Part shown: piece by piece, positions 11,641 to 23,554 of the stretch
Layout: the number at the start of each line of letters is the position of its first letter
Position numbering within the stretch: the stretch's first letter is position 1
Program-made: the position numbers and the translations under genes
The notes under the pieces: model-generated
What the model was told of the DNA's origin: nothing
Databases searched by the model: none
The model's input: the letters and a program-made list of their open reading frames with translations, nothing else
From: Coprinus comatus
Taxonomy: Eukaryota; Basidiomycota; Agaricomycetes; Agaricales; Agaricaceae
Reading direction: 5' to 3'
Length of the DNA stretch: 64,000 bases
Assembly: GCA_034638255.1 (NCBI GenBank)
Contig: JAWPGT010000092.1
Coordinates: forward strand, 1-64,000

Positions 11641-14600
11641 TTGTCTAGTGTTAATAGGTTTGCTGTACTACCCGTAGAAGAAATAAACGAGACCACTATT
11701 TCCCCACCTACACCCAAACCTATAGCCGTGTCCAAACCCCGCCGACCTCACTGGGAATGTTGTTACCTCCCGACCCGGTATGTCATTTCATCCACCACCC
11801 CCGCCAATGCCCTGAAACTGCCGATCGACCTTGAAACCACCGACACCGGAGTCAGATTTTCATCGGAAGCACTTGTGGACTCTGGTGCCACTGGTATCTT
11901 CATCGATCGGGACTTCGCTCGTCAACATAAGCTCACCACCCGCCGTCTATCACACCCAATCCCTGTCTTCAATGTTGATGGCACCCCGAACGAAGCTGGA
12001 GAAATCGCCGAAGTCGTCGATATGGTTCTCCGATACAAGAATCATTCCGAACGTGCAGTCTTCGCTGTCACCGGCCTCGGAAAGGAGTCCGTTATACTTG
12101 GCTATACTTGGCTCCACGCACACAACCCCGAAGTCGACTGGGTAACAAAGGAAGTCAAAATGTCGAGGTGTCCGAGGACTTGCGAAGGTTGCCGACAGGA
12201 ATACAAGGAAGAGAAGAAGTTCCAGGAGAAGGTGCTAAGGGTCTGCACTTCAGGACCCTTTCCAGTGCTTGTGGAAGAGGTGAATGAAGAAGAGGATGAA
12301 GAGTCGGAAGAAGGAGTTAGTTGGTCAGAATTGGAGGAAGGAGATCGGATTTTTGCTGCCATCCCTCGCTCATCAGTTCTTTCGGTTTCGGAACAGATTT
12401 CAGCTACTGGTACTCTATCACAACAACTTGCCGAAGCGCATCGGAAGAATACCGCGACTGCCAACCTCGGTTTCAAGGCTCATATTCCCAACTACCTACA
12501 CGACTTCGAAACTGTTTTCTCTGAGGCTGCTTTCCAAGAGCTCCCCGAAAATCGGCCTTGGGATCACGCTGTTGAACTCGTCCCAGGTGAAACTGCCAAA
12601 ACCACCAAGGTCTACCTGATTTCGCCGAAAGAACAAGCCGCACTTGATGAGTTCCTCCAAGAGAACCTTGCTTCGGGAAGGATTCGCCCCTCAAAGTTGC
12701 CGATGGCAGCCCCCGTTTTTTTCATTAAAAAGAAGGATGGTTCACTTCAGTTGGTACAAGACTATCGGAACCTCAACACCATCACAGTGAAGAACAAGTA
12801 CCCCATCCCACTCATCTCTGAAATTGTTTCGAAACTGCGGGGCACAAAATACTTCACCAAACTTGACATCCGATGGGGCTTCAACAACATCCGTATCAAG
12901 CCTGGCGATGAGTGGAAGGCCGCTTTCCGAATGAATCGGGGGCTCTTCGAACCTCTAGTGATGTTTTTCGGCATGACTAACAGCCCAGCGACCTTCCAGA
13001 CAGTGATGAACGACATCTTCCATGACCTCATCATGGAAGGAATTGTTATTGTCTACCTCGACGACATCCTGATCTTTTCGAAAACCCTGGAGGAACATCG
13101 GAAGGCGATCCGACGTGTGATGGAGGTACTCAAGGAACACAAGCTGTACCTCCAACCCAAAAAATGCGAGTTTGAGAAGCAGAAGATAGAATACTTGGGG
13201 CTGATCATTTCGGAGAACTGTGTAGAGATGGATCCAGTGAAGGTTGCAGGAGTTCGTGACTGGCCAATTCCGAAAAACAAGACAGAAGTTCAGTCTTTCC
13301 TTGGGTTTGCCAATTTCTACCGACGTTTTATTCGGGATTTTTCACACATCGGTCGGCTGCTCTTCGATCTAACCAAGTCCAGTACACCTTGGAACTGGGG
13401 CACTGAACAGCAGGAAGCCTTCGATGCTCTGAAGACAGCCATTACATCGGCACCGATCTTGTCTTCTCCCGACGACACCGCACCTTACTGAGTAGAGGCC
13501 GACAGCTCCGACTTTGCAACTGGAGCTGTCTTGTTGCAGCTTGCATCGGAAGACAACAAGTGGCACCCCATCGCATTCTACTCAAAATCGCTGTCACCAG
13601 TCGAACGCAATTATGAGATCCATGACAAAGAGATGTTGGCTATCATCCGATCACTCGAAGAGTGGAGGCACTTCCTGGAGGGCAGTGAACACAAGGTAGA
13701 AATCTGGACGGACCACAAGAACCTCGAGTACTTCATGACTGCGAAGAAACTCAACCGCCGACAAGCCCGCTGGTCCCTCTACCTGTCCCGGTTCAACTTC
13801 TCACTTCATCACCGACCAGGCCGATCCATGGGCAAACCCGACGCACTCTCCCGACGGGCCGACCACGGAACTGGCAAGGACGATAATGACAACCTCACCC
13901 TCCTCCCTCCATCGCTATTCGCTGTTCGAGCCCTTGAAGGTGTCGTTTTGGTCGGAGAAGAGCAGGATGTGTTGCGAGAGATCAGACGTGGTAATCGGGA
14001 TGGTGAACAAGAGGAGGCAGTGGCGAAGGCAGCGCGGGAGTTGAAGTTGTCAAAGTCAAAATCAGTTAAGAGTTCTGAATGGTCGGAGGATAATGGGTTG
14101 CTACTTCATCGAGGTAAAATCTACATCCCTAACATCCCTGACCTTAGACGTCGCATCGTGGCCCAACACCATGATTCCAAAGTCGGCGGACATGCAGGAC
14201 GCTGGAAGACCCTCGAACTCGTGGGTCGGAACTACTGGTGGCCTTCTATGTCTTGTTACATCGGTCAGTATGCCTCTACTTGTGACTTGTGCTTACGGAC
14301 AAAGCCCCACCGACACCGACCAGTCGGCGAACTTCACCCACTTCCCATCCCCGATGCCCGCTGGGACACTATCAGCATTGACTTCGTCGTCGAACTCCCA
14401 GAGTCCAACAGTTATGACGCGGTGTTCACAGTTGTCGATTCAGTATCAAAACGAGTTCATTTCCTGCCGACCCACACGACTTGCACTGCTGAAGGTGTCG
14501 CCCGACTCTTCCTCCACAACATCTGGAAGCTCCATGGCCTACCTCAACGTGTTGTCTCCGACCGAGGCCTGCAGTTTGTGTCGGAATTCACCCGCGAGTT

Positions 14601-15521
14601 GTACCGACTCTTAGGCATCAAGGTCGCTGCGACTACAGCTTGGCACCCGCAAGCCGATGGTCAAACCGAACGAGTTAACCAAGAACTTGACCAGTACATC
14701 CGAGTCTTTGTTAACCAACGACAGAATGATTGGTATGACCTTCTCCCGCTCGCCGAATTCCAACACAACAATCACGTTCATGCTGCGACCCACCAATCGC
14801 CCTTTGTGTTAGACACCGGCCACGACCCTCGCATGGGCTTTGAACCCCGACAACACCCCTCCCGACTCGAAACGGTCAATGAGTTCAAAACCCGGATGGA
14901 GTCGGCACTAGAAGAAGCAAAATCGGCACTGGTGAAGGCAAAGGACGATATGGCGAAGTACTACGATCAACGTCGGACCCCTGCCCCCGAGCTCAAGACG
15001 GGTGACATGGTTTACCTGGACGCATCGGACATCGCAACGAGTCGGCCTTCAAAGAAGTTTGAGCACACACGGTTAGGTCCTTTCGCCGTCGACCGCAAGG
15101 TTGGGCCTGGGGCATATCGGCTCAAACTTCCCCGAAGGTTGTCTCGCCTGCACCCGGTGTTCAATGTGGTTAAACTCACTCCAGCTCCCGAAGACCCAAT
15201 CCCTGGTCGGAAGCCGACAAAAATACCGATGCCAATACTGGTGGACAATGAAGAGGAATGGGAAGTAGAAGAAATATTGGACAGTAAAGTGCAACGAGGT
15301 AAACTCAGATTTCTGATCAAGTGGCAAGACTTCAGCATGGAAGAGAACTCTTGGGAACTTGCAGCCGACGTCCACGCCCCCGAAAAGATCGCTGAGTTCT
15401 ATCGCAAGAACCCCACTGCACCTCGACTTATCCGTTCCATGGCCTTCGACTCCATTCCTTTCCGACCTCGCACTCAGTTCACAGGTACATCGGGACGCTG
15501 CACCCTAGAAGGGGGGGTAGA
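11641..15521 (+). pseudogene. Pol of element B (protease-RT-RNase H-integrase-chromodomain), nonsense-mutated
   Basis: The frame is one base back from gag. It is blocked by TGA at 11638-11640 just before the open part and by TGA at 13489-13491 inside RNase H; both could be CGA. Domains in order: aspartic protease (LVDSGATGIFID, about 11875), reverse transcriptase with YLDDILIF (about 13055), RNase H (VEADSSDFATGA, IHDKEMLAI), integrase with an H-H-C-C zinc region and a DDE core (ISIDFVVELP, VSDRGLQFVS, ADGQTERVNQ), and a chromodomain (EWEVEEILDSKVQRGKLRFL, IKWQDFSMEENSWE) near 15250-15400. The frame then runs into the right LTR. Chromodomains direct such elements toward heterochromatin marks. 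Confidence 0.9.
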
Positions 15522-15886
15522 TGTAAGGGGACCTTCCTCACCGACCCTTACACCGACACACCGACTACCGACCGACCCTCCGATGTTCCGACTTCCATCG
15601 GAACACCTCCCGACTTCGCGCTTTCATGACTTGCCCCCTCACGTGACTCGTCCCCCATTGTTCCCATTGTCCATGTTACGACATCCCTCCGGACAATAGC
15701 TGGCATCTCTGTTTGTATAGTAGTATATATTGTGTGTAGCCTGTGCGAGTGAATCCCCAACTCTTTCTCTTTGGATTCCTCGCTAGGTATGTTGTATCTG
15801 CTCTGTAATATGTTTCCGATCAAATATAACTTTGGATTCCTCACTAGTTGTCGGGCCGTTCGTCGCTGACGTGAGTCGCCCTTACA
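15522..15886 (+). repeat. Right LTR of element B
   Basis: 365 bp, near-identical to 9975-10339. It is followed directly by ATCTCTGTCC, which belongs to the protease gene of element A. Confidence 0.95.
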
Positions 15887-16057
15887 ATCTCTGTCCTTAC
15901 CTATTACTTTTCCCTCTGGTGAATCTATGGCTATTGATTTCTATGTGACTTGGCTTGACTCTTCGTGTGCTATGGTTCTTGGTTATAACTGGCTCACCCG
16001 CTACAATCCGTTGATTGACTGGGTCTCGGGCAGTATCTCTTTCCGATCTATGACTAG
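15887..16057 (+). pseudogene. Element A pol, second protease piece
   Basis: From 15888 the frame reads [20 protein letters not shown], then [20 protein letters not shown] and SFRSMT. This is the C-terminal half of a retropepsin-type protease plus the linker to RT. It stops being element A at the left end of the C copy (about 16057). Confidence 0.85.
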
Positions 16058-18056
16058 CATCAGGAAATCGCGCATTTGCTTGGGTCTACCTTAGGGTTGC
16101 TTAGACTACTTGTTGTACTTGTACATCCTTGGTGAAAAATGTCCCAAGGTACTCTGAGGAGCTTTTTAGTTCCAAGTTAGGTCAAGGATAGAACCAAGTA
16201 AATCCTCAAGCTTTACTTGCTCACGAAAAATGTTAAACTTTAGTTTACATTATTAACACTATTTGTTTTTGTTCTGATCAATGATTATTGATCATCACAT
16301 ATGTTTTGAAACTTTTGATGTTATCAAATTTGGACTTTGCAAAAAAAGCGGATGAGTGTGACATCCTACTCTCCTTGTCACACATCACTCACTCCACGTC
16401 ACATCCCAATGGCAACAATCTCACGAGATCATAATACCTCTGCCACATCATTACATCCCTATTCACTCAATTCCTAACAAAATCTCACGTTTTTAGGCTC
16501 TCTAGAATCGTCTCACCGTTTTGCTTCGAATGACGGCGGTTACGCGTCGCGTGGTTTAGTACTTGTACTATAACAGCCACTTTATTGAACAAGGTAAGCA
16601 TACAATGTTTTTGGTCTGTTGTACTCATTTCATCACGCTTTGGCACGCGTCTTGGCTCTTTGGAACCGGCTCTTTTTTCCGCTTCGAACAAGCCTAGCCA
16701 CACGTGCTATGGTTTAATTCTCATGGTATGGTATGAATAATATTGGTATGTCATCACTCTGTAGTATCCTGAGGCTGTCTCACTCATTTCTTCACATAGA
16801 GACATTTACCTAGGCTCGTTTAGACCATTCGTAACTCCTCCATGACTGACCGAAGTTGATTGCGCTGTGGGGAAGGATTGGAGGTGTAGTGAGCAATACT
16901 CTGGTACTAGGTCCCAGGTGAGTCACTCTAACTAAATATGTAATATTTCGCTTGATACATGTTTAATCCTTATGATTTTAGGCTCATTACAACCGTCTTG
17001 ACAACGCCGTCTGAACAGTGCCATCCGCACTCCGCACCACCCAAAACTCCGGTGCCGACACACTCCTTTCTGGTGAGTTACCATATATGTTCCTCCCCAA
17101 CTAAATATTTAATATGTCACTCAATATCTATGCACTCCTTTTGTATCTAGGCTCATTAAAATCACCTAAATGACGCCGTTCGAACGATACCATTTACACT
17201 GCACACTGTCCAAAACCCCTGTGCCGACATGCACATCTCTGGTAAGTTACCACATATGTTCCTCCCCAACGAAATAACTGATATATCATTCAATATCTGT
17301 GCACTCCTCCTGTACTTAGGTTCGTTAAAACCGTCTAAACGGCGTTGTTACAACGATACTATCCGCACTACGTACCCCTCAAAACTCATGTACCGACATG
17401 CAGATCTTTGGTAAGTTACTATATATATATTACTCTCCAACTAAATAACTAATAACTCGCCCATTTCTTATCCAATCCTTTTGTGTTTAGGCTCGTTATA
17501 ACCACATTAACCGCCCCTTTCCAATGCTGGTACTCGCACGCCGTACGGTCGAGTATCATGCTTCGTGTGATGTGATCTTTGTAACACATCATCCAAGGTT
17601 CGCTTTTTCTCTCCATTTTATGTTAATAATTACTTATTTCACTATTACAGTCTCTATGCTGATACAAAGGTATAAGAATGTATTAATACTGTAGACTAAG
17701 TTAGTATATCACATGTATTATTACAACTTCAATGATATTTTTTTTTATTGTCCTTATTCCCTTACTTGGTGTGACCTTGAGAGTACTTGAATTATCCCGA
17801 AAATGCAAATAAAATCCTGTAAAATATAATTACAAGGTAGGAAAGTAATTTTTATGTGTTGTCCAAGTACGTTCAAAGCTATTCAAGTACACCCAAGTTA
17901 GAGGGACCTACTTGGAGCTCCTTGGGACAAATTTTCCAAGGAACTCCAAGGATAATTTTACTCTTCTTTGAATTCTATTGGGGTGTACTTGGAGCTCCTT
18001 GGATGCCTTTCTAAGTAACTTCAAGTACCTCCAAGGACATGCGCGAAATCCTGATG
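16058..18056 (+). mobile_element. TIR element C, left copy (forward)
   Basis: 1,999 bp inside the pol gene of A. Ends are inverted: CATCAGGAAATCGCGCAT at the left and ATGCGCGAAATCCTGATG at the right (two mismatches). Removing it, with a 2-bp TA duplication as one reading, rejoins the pol frame (SMT/NDDLALS). No transposase frame is visible, so it is non-autonomous. Subterminal regions are rich in CCTTGG, CAAGTA and the palindrome TTGGAGCTCCTTGG. The middle carries six segments bounded by splice-like TAG/G and G/GTRAGT signals. The family is unassigned; a CAGG...CCTG core with an AT duplication reads equally well. Confidence 0.8.
16982..17490 (+). repeat. Three tandem units of about 169 bp with exon-like cassettes
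   Basis: Units start at 16982, 17151 and 17320. Each opens after TTAG or CTAG with G(C/T)TC(A/G)TTA, holds exactly 91 bp, and ends in TG followed by GTGAGTTA or GTAAGTTA. An AT-rich, intron-like spacer of 78-80 bp follows. Similar cassettes of other lengths flank the array at 16497-16593, 16814-16917 and 17491-17597. The right copy of C has one unit fewer, which accounts exactly for its being 170 bp shorter. Confidence 0.85.
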
Positions 18057-20909
18057 CTAACGATGATCTTGCTCTCTCTGCTTCACTGCGAAAACCGACG
18101 GTGGCCGATGCCCCTGTCACTCCATCTCTTTCCGACGTCTCCGACATCAATCCTTCCGACTCGTCTTCCGACAATCTTGTTTCTTCTTCTGTCACTCCTG
18201 TAGGGTGCTCTGCCTCTGCATCACCGATCAAGCCACACATCAGTTTCGTGAATGCGATTGCTTTCGATTGTGCTCGCCGACTGCCTGGTTCGCAACAGTT
18301 CACGTTGGATCTCAAGTCTAACGTTCGAGCTGCCGCTGCCGCTCTTAAATCTGCTTCATCAGAACCTCCTGACCTTTCTGCCATCCCTTCCGAATATCAT
18401 GAATTCGCTGACGTGTTCAGCAAAGCCAAAGCTGACACGTTACCACCTCACCGACCTTACGACCTTAAGATTGATCTTGAGGAAGGTACCTCACCACCTA
18501 TCGGTGTGCTCTATTCGCTGTCGCAAATCGAGCTTGAGGCCTTACCTGAGTTCATCGACGAGAACTTAACTTCTGGTTTCATTCGACAATCTTCTTCTTC
18601 TCATGCCGCACCCATTCTTTTCGTAAAAAAGAAGGACGATTCCCTCCGACTCTGTGTTGATTTTCATGGTCTTAATCGCATCTCTAAAAAGGACCGTTAC
18701 CCACTTCCGCTCATTTCCGACCTCTTAGACTCCCCCCAAAAGGCTCGTATCTACACCAAGATTGACCTCCGTCATGCTTATCACCTCGTTCGCATCGCCG
18801 AAGGCGATGAATGGAAAACGGCTTTCCAAACTCACTACGGTTCGTTTGAATGGCTTGTCATGCCATTCGGCCTTACCAACGCTCCTGCCGCTTTTCAACG
18901 TTTTATGAACGATATCTTTTCGGATATGCTTGATGTCTGTGTAGTCGTCTATCTCGACGACATTCTCATTTATTCCGACGACATTGCTTCTCACAAAAAA
19001 CATGTCCGCGAAGTTCTCAAACGTCTGCGCAAGCATGGTCTTTATGCTCGTGCCGACAAATGTGAATTTCATTCCGAATCGGTGGAATATCTTGGCTACA
19101 TTCTCGGCTCTGGAGGTCTTACTATGGCTCAGGACAAGGTTCAAATTATTCAAGACTGGCCCAAACTGAAAAAGGTAAAGGACATTCAATCTTTCTTGGG
19201 TTTTGCGAACTTCTATCGGCGCTTTATCTATGGTTATTCCGACATCGTTGTCCCTCTGACAAGGCTCACTCGAAAGGGTGTTGCTTGGTCGTTTGACGGC
19301 GAGGCTCGGGATGCTTTCAATGCTCTCAAAAAAGTGTTTACTTGTGCTCCTGTGCTTACTCATTGGGTCCCTGATGCTCAAATTATCATCGAGACCGACG
19401 CTTCTGACTACACTCTTGCTGCTATCATTTCTTTACTTACCGACGACGGTGACATCCACCCTGTCGCTTTCCACTCCCGTACCTTTTCCGCTCCCGAACT
19501 CAACTACGACACCCACGATAAAGAACTTCTCGCCATCTTCGAAGCTTTCCGAATCTGGCGACACTACCTTGAAGGAGCTCCGCTCCCGATTGATGTTGTC
19601 ACCGATCACAAAAATTTGGAATACTTTTCTACTACTAAGGTTCTTACTCGTCGGCAAGCTCGCTGGTCTGAGTACCTCTCTGGGTTTAATCTTGTTATTC
19701 GCTTCCGACCTGGACGCCTCGGCACTAAGCCCGATGCTCTTACTCGTCGGTGGGACGTCTACCCTAAGGAGGGGGGAGTCGGCTATGCAGCCGTTAATCC
19801 TCACAACTTCCAACCGGTCTTCACTCAAGACCAACTTGCGGCCTCTGTTCGTGCTACGTATCTTCTTACTCCTGCTCTTCGCGCTTCTGTTATTGCTGAC
19901 ATTTCTAAGCTTCATTCCGATATACTCTCTTCTCTTTCTTCCGATGCCGAGATCGCCGAACACCTTGTCGAACCGACAGGTCGGTGGTCTAGGGACGATC
20001 ACAGATTCCTTCGCCTTGACGGCAGGATCTACGTCCCCGATGCTGAGAACCTTCGGGTTCGGGTTATGCAATATCATCACGACCATCCCCTTGCCAGTCA
20101 TTACGGTCAGAATAAAACCCTTGAACTTATTTGTCGAGACTATACATGGCCTGGTATTCGGGAAATGGTCAAACTCTTTGTCAAGAGTTGTGTAACCTGT
20201 ATGCGATCCAAACCACAGCGTCATCGGCCTTATGGCTTGCTTAAGCCGCTTCCGATTCCTTCTCGTCCTTGGGATTCTATCTCGATGGACTTCATTGAGA
20301 AACTTCCCGCTTCTTCTGGCTTCGATGCGATTCTCGTTGTCGTTGACCGATTCACGAAGCAAGCTGTTTTTATTCCTTGTCATGATACAATTACTTCCGC
20401 TGACTTAGCCCGACTATTCGTTATCCATGTGTTCTCGAAGCATGGTGTACCGTCCCACGTTACTTCCGATCGTGGTTCGGAGTTCGTTTCTCATTTCTTC
20501 CGATCGCTTGGTGAAGCATTGAACATGCGTCTTCATTTCACTTCGGGTTATCACCCCAAAGGTGATGGTCAAACCGAACGAACTAACCAAACTCTTGAAC
20601 AGTACATTCGGATCTACTGTAACTATCAGCAGACCGACTGGTCGGAACTTCTTCCACTCGCCAAGTTCGCGTACAACAATGCGCCGAATGCTTCCACTAA
20701 TGTATCACCATTCTTTGCTAACAAGGGTTACCATCCTAATATTACAGTTTACCCCGAACGCGACCTGGTGTCCGCTCGAGCTCATGAATTCACGACTAAT
20801 CTTGATGAGTTGCATGCGACTCTCAAGTTAGAGATTGCTTCCGCTCAGAAAAGGTATCAGGCTTCCGCCGACGCAAAGCGACTTCCGTCGCCGAGCTTCA
20901 AAGTCGGTG
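18057..20909 (+). pseudogene. Element A pol, RT-RNase H-integrase core
   Basis: An uninterrupted frame between the two C copies. It has an RT with APILFVKKKDDSLRLCVDFH, fingers/palm and VVYLDDILIYSDD (about 18940-18980), the connection motif QSFLGFANFYRRFI, and RNase H (IETDASDYTLAAI near 19390, YDTHDKELLAIF). The integrase follows with an H-H-C-C region (HHDHP...CVTCMRSKPQ) and a DDE core (SMDFIEKLPA, VTSDRGSEFVS, GDGQTERTNQ). It ends at SPSFKVG, where the right C copy starts. No stops were noticed, so the damage is purely by insertion. Confidence 0.92.
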
Positions 20910-22738
20910 CATCAGGATTTCGCACATGTCCTTGGAGGTACTTGAAGTTACTTAGAAAGGCATCCAAGGAGCTCCAAGTACACCCCAATAGAATTCAAAG
21001 AAGAGTAAAATTATCCTTGGAGTTCCTTGGAAAATTTGTCCCAAGGAGCTCCAAGTAGGTCCCTCTAACTTGGGTGTACTTGAATAGCTTTGAACGTACT
21101 TGGACAACACATAAAAATTACTTTCCTACCTTGTAATTATATTTTACAGGATTTTATTTGCATTTTCGGGATAATTCAAGTACTCTCAAGGTCACACCAA
21201 GTAAGGGAATAAGGACAATAAAAAAAAATATCATTGAAGTTGTAATAATACATGTGATATACTAACTTAGTCTACAGTATTAATACATTCTTATATCTTT
21301 GTATCAGAATAGAGACTGTAATAGTGAAATAAGTAATTATTAACATAAAATGGAGAGAAAAAGCGAACCTTGGATGATGTGTTACAAAGATCACATCACA
21401 CGAAGCATGATACTCGACCGTACGGTGTGCGAGTACCAGCGTTGGAAGGGGCGGTTAATGTGGTTATAACGAGCCTAAACACAAAAGGATTGGATAAGAA
21501 ATGGGCGAGTTATTAGTTATTTAGTTGGAGAGTAATATATATATAGTAACTTACCAAAGAGCTGCATGTCGGTACATGAGTTTTGAGGGGTGCATGGTGC
21601 GGATGGTATCGTTGTAACAACGCCGTTTAGACGGTTTTAACGAACCTAAGTACAGGAGGAGTGCACAGATATTGAATGACATATCAGTTATTTCGTTGGG
21701 GAGGAACATATGTGGTAACTTACCAGAGATGTGCACGTCAGTACATGAGTTTTGGGTGGTGCGGAGTGCGGATGGCACCGTTCAAACGGCGTCGTCAAGA
21801 CGGTTGTAATGAGCCTAAAATCATAAGGATTAAACATGTATCAAGCGAAATATTACATATTTATTTATAGTGACTCACCTGGGACCCAGTACCAGAGTAT
21901 TGCTCACTACACCTCTAATCCATCTCCACTGCACAAGCGACTTCGGTTGGCTATGGAGGAGTTATGGGTTGTTTAAACAAGCCTAGGTACACGTCTCTAT
22001 GTAAGGAAATGAGTGAAGCAGCCTCAAGATACTATTAGGTGATGACATACCATTATTAGCCATGTCAAACCATGAGAACTATGCCATAGCACGCATGGCT
22101 AGGCTTGTTCGAAGCGGAAAAAAGAGCCGGTTCCGAAGAGCCAAGACGCGTGCCGAAGCGTGATGAAATGAGTACAACAGACCAAAAACATTGTATGCTT
22201 ACCTTGTTCAATAAAGTGGCTGTTATAGTACGAGTACTACCCCACATGACGCGTAACTGCCACCATTCGAAGCGAAATGGTGAGACAATTCTAGAGAGCC
22301 TAGAAACGTGAGATTCCGTTAGGAATTGAGTGAATAGGGATGTAATGATGTGGCAGAGGTATTATGATCTTGTGAGATTGTTGCCATTGGGATGTGACGT
22401 GGAGTGAGTGATGTGTGACAAGGAGAGTAGGATGTCACACTCATCCGCTTTTTTTGCAAAGTCCAAATCTGATAACATCAAAAGTTTCAAAACATATGTG
22501 ATGATCAATAATCATTGATCAGAACAAAAACAAATAGTGTTAATAATGTAAACTAAAGTTTAACATTTTTCGTGAGCATGTAAAGCTTGAGGATTTACTT
22601 GGTTCTATCCTTGACCTAACTTGGAACTAAAAAGCTCCTCAGAGTACCTTGGGACATTTTTCACCAAGGATGTACAAGTACAACAAGCAGTCTAAGCAAC
22701 CCTAAGGTAGACCCAAGCAAATGCGCGATTTCCTGATG
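20910..22738 (-). mobile_element. TIR element C, right copy (reverse)
   Basis: 1,829 bp, the reverse complement of 16058-18056 with scattered differences and one 170-bp cassette unit fewer. Ends are CATCAGGATTTCGCACAT and ATGCGCGATTTCCTGATG. The flanks GTCGGTG and TGATCAAGC overlap by TG; taking the element out restores the integrase frame FKVG/DQAFVKAQFF. It is thus an independent insertion into the same host gene, in the opposite orientation. Confidence 0.8.
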
Positions 22739-22740
22739 TG

Positions 22741-23195
22741 ATCAAGCATTTGTTAAGGCTCAATTCTTCCGAACTACTCATCCTGCAAAGAAATTTGCCA
22801 AAAAGTATTTGGGTCCTTACAAGATCATTGCACAACCTGGTACACTTTCTTACACACTTCAATTACCTCCGAATTTCCATTCTGTACACCCTGTCTTCCA
22901 TGTATCCATGCTTGAACCGTTTACCGCTAACCCATTTCCGAATCGTTCAGATCCTCCGCCACCGCCGATTGAAATCGAAGGCGACATGGAGTATGAAATC
23001 TCCCGAATCGTCGATTCCAAGATCGACCGACGTCGGGCCTGCAAACTACTCTACAAAGTCGCTTGGTTGGGATACGAGGATACAGATGAGGAGTTTTCTT
23101 GGTTACCGGCGAATGAACTTGAGCACGCTGTTGAATTGGTTGATGCGTTCCACCGTTCCTATCCCCACCTTCCGGGGCCTCTATCTTCTCTTTAA
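22741..23195 (+). pseudogene. Element A pol, integrase C-terminus and chromodomain
   Basis: The frame resumes with QAFVKAQFFRTTHPAKKFAK, then the GPYKI fold (YLGPYKIIAQPGTLSYTLQL, VHPVFHVSMLEPF) and a chromodomain: YEISRIVDSKIDRRRACKLL, YKVAWLGYEDTDEEFSWLPA. The stop is at 23195. Aromatic residues of the chromodomain cage (Y, W, and F/W of EEFSW) are present. This part cannot be translated together with the rest of pol in the present copy. Confidence 0.9.
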
Positions 23196-23554
23196 TCATC
23201 GTCCCCGATCGCCAATTCTGGGCTAGGCCCAACTTCAACTTCTTCCAATTTCATTTTATTTTGGCCGATTGTGTTTCGATTTCTCGTCTCTATCTCATCT
23301 CGTATTATACTCTCTTCTTGTGCTATTATCTTCGGCCTATCGGTCATTTCACGCACTTCAGCCTGTCCCTCTTCGTTTTCGGCTGTCGGCCTTTACGTTA
23401 CTACCTATCCTGATTTCTTCTGACAGTCGCCGATTCATTTTCTAACTTTTCGCTTTATTCTTACTTCACTTTCACACCAGAGAGCACGAAACGGAATTGT
23501 ACTTGTAGTAAAAAAACAAAAACTACGATCTACAAGTACGACCGACGCCAACAC
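23196..23554. other. Element A spacer after pol
   Basis: Pyrimidine-rich sequence between the chromodomain stop and the end of the antisense ORF. No frame worth reporting. It would be the 3' flank for both the sense pol and the antisense gene. Confidence 0.6.

Larger units (their letters stand above)
9975..15886 (+). mobile_element. Second Ty3/gypsy chromodomain retrotransposon (element B), nested in A
   Basis: 5,912 bp between 365-bp LTRs that start TGTAAGGGG and end CGCCCTTACA, with inverted ends TGTAAGGG/CCCTTACA. Gag and pol lie in the same orientation as host element A, and a polypurine run (AGAAGGGGGGGTAGA) precedes the right LTR. I count one difference between the LTRs. No target duplication is present: the left flank is GATAG and the right flank ATCTC. 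Four in-frame TGA codons make this copy non-autonomous. Confidence 0.93.

Noticed and set aside
15522..15699. Extension of element B pol into the LTR as a protein domain
   Set aside because: The same translation appears in the left LTR as chance coding; it is read-through of the LTR.
9975..15886. Target duplication for element B with shifted ends
   Set aside because: The LTR ends are fixed by the TGTAAGGG/CCCTTACA inverted repeat; no offset gives matching flanks.
16058..22738. The two C copies as one large palindromic duplication of A
   Set aside because: Each copy can be removed on its own to restore the pol frame at a different point, and they differ by one cassette unit, so they are separate insertions.
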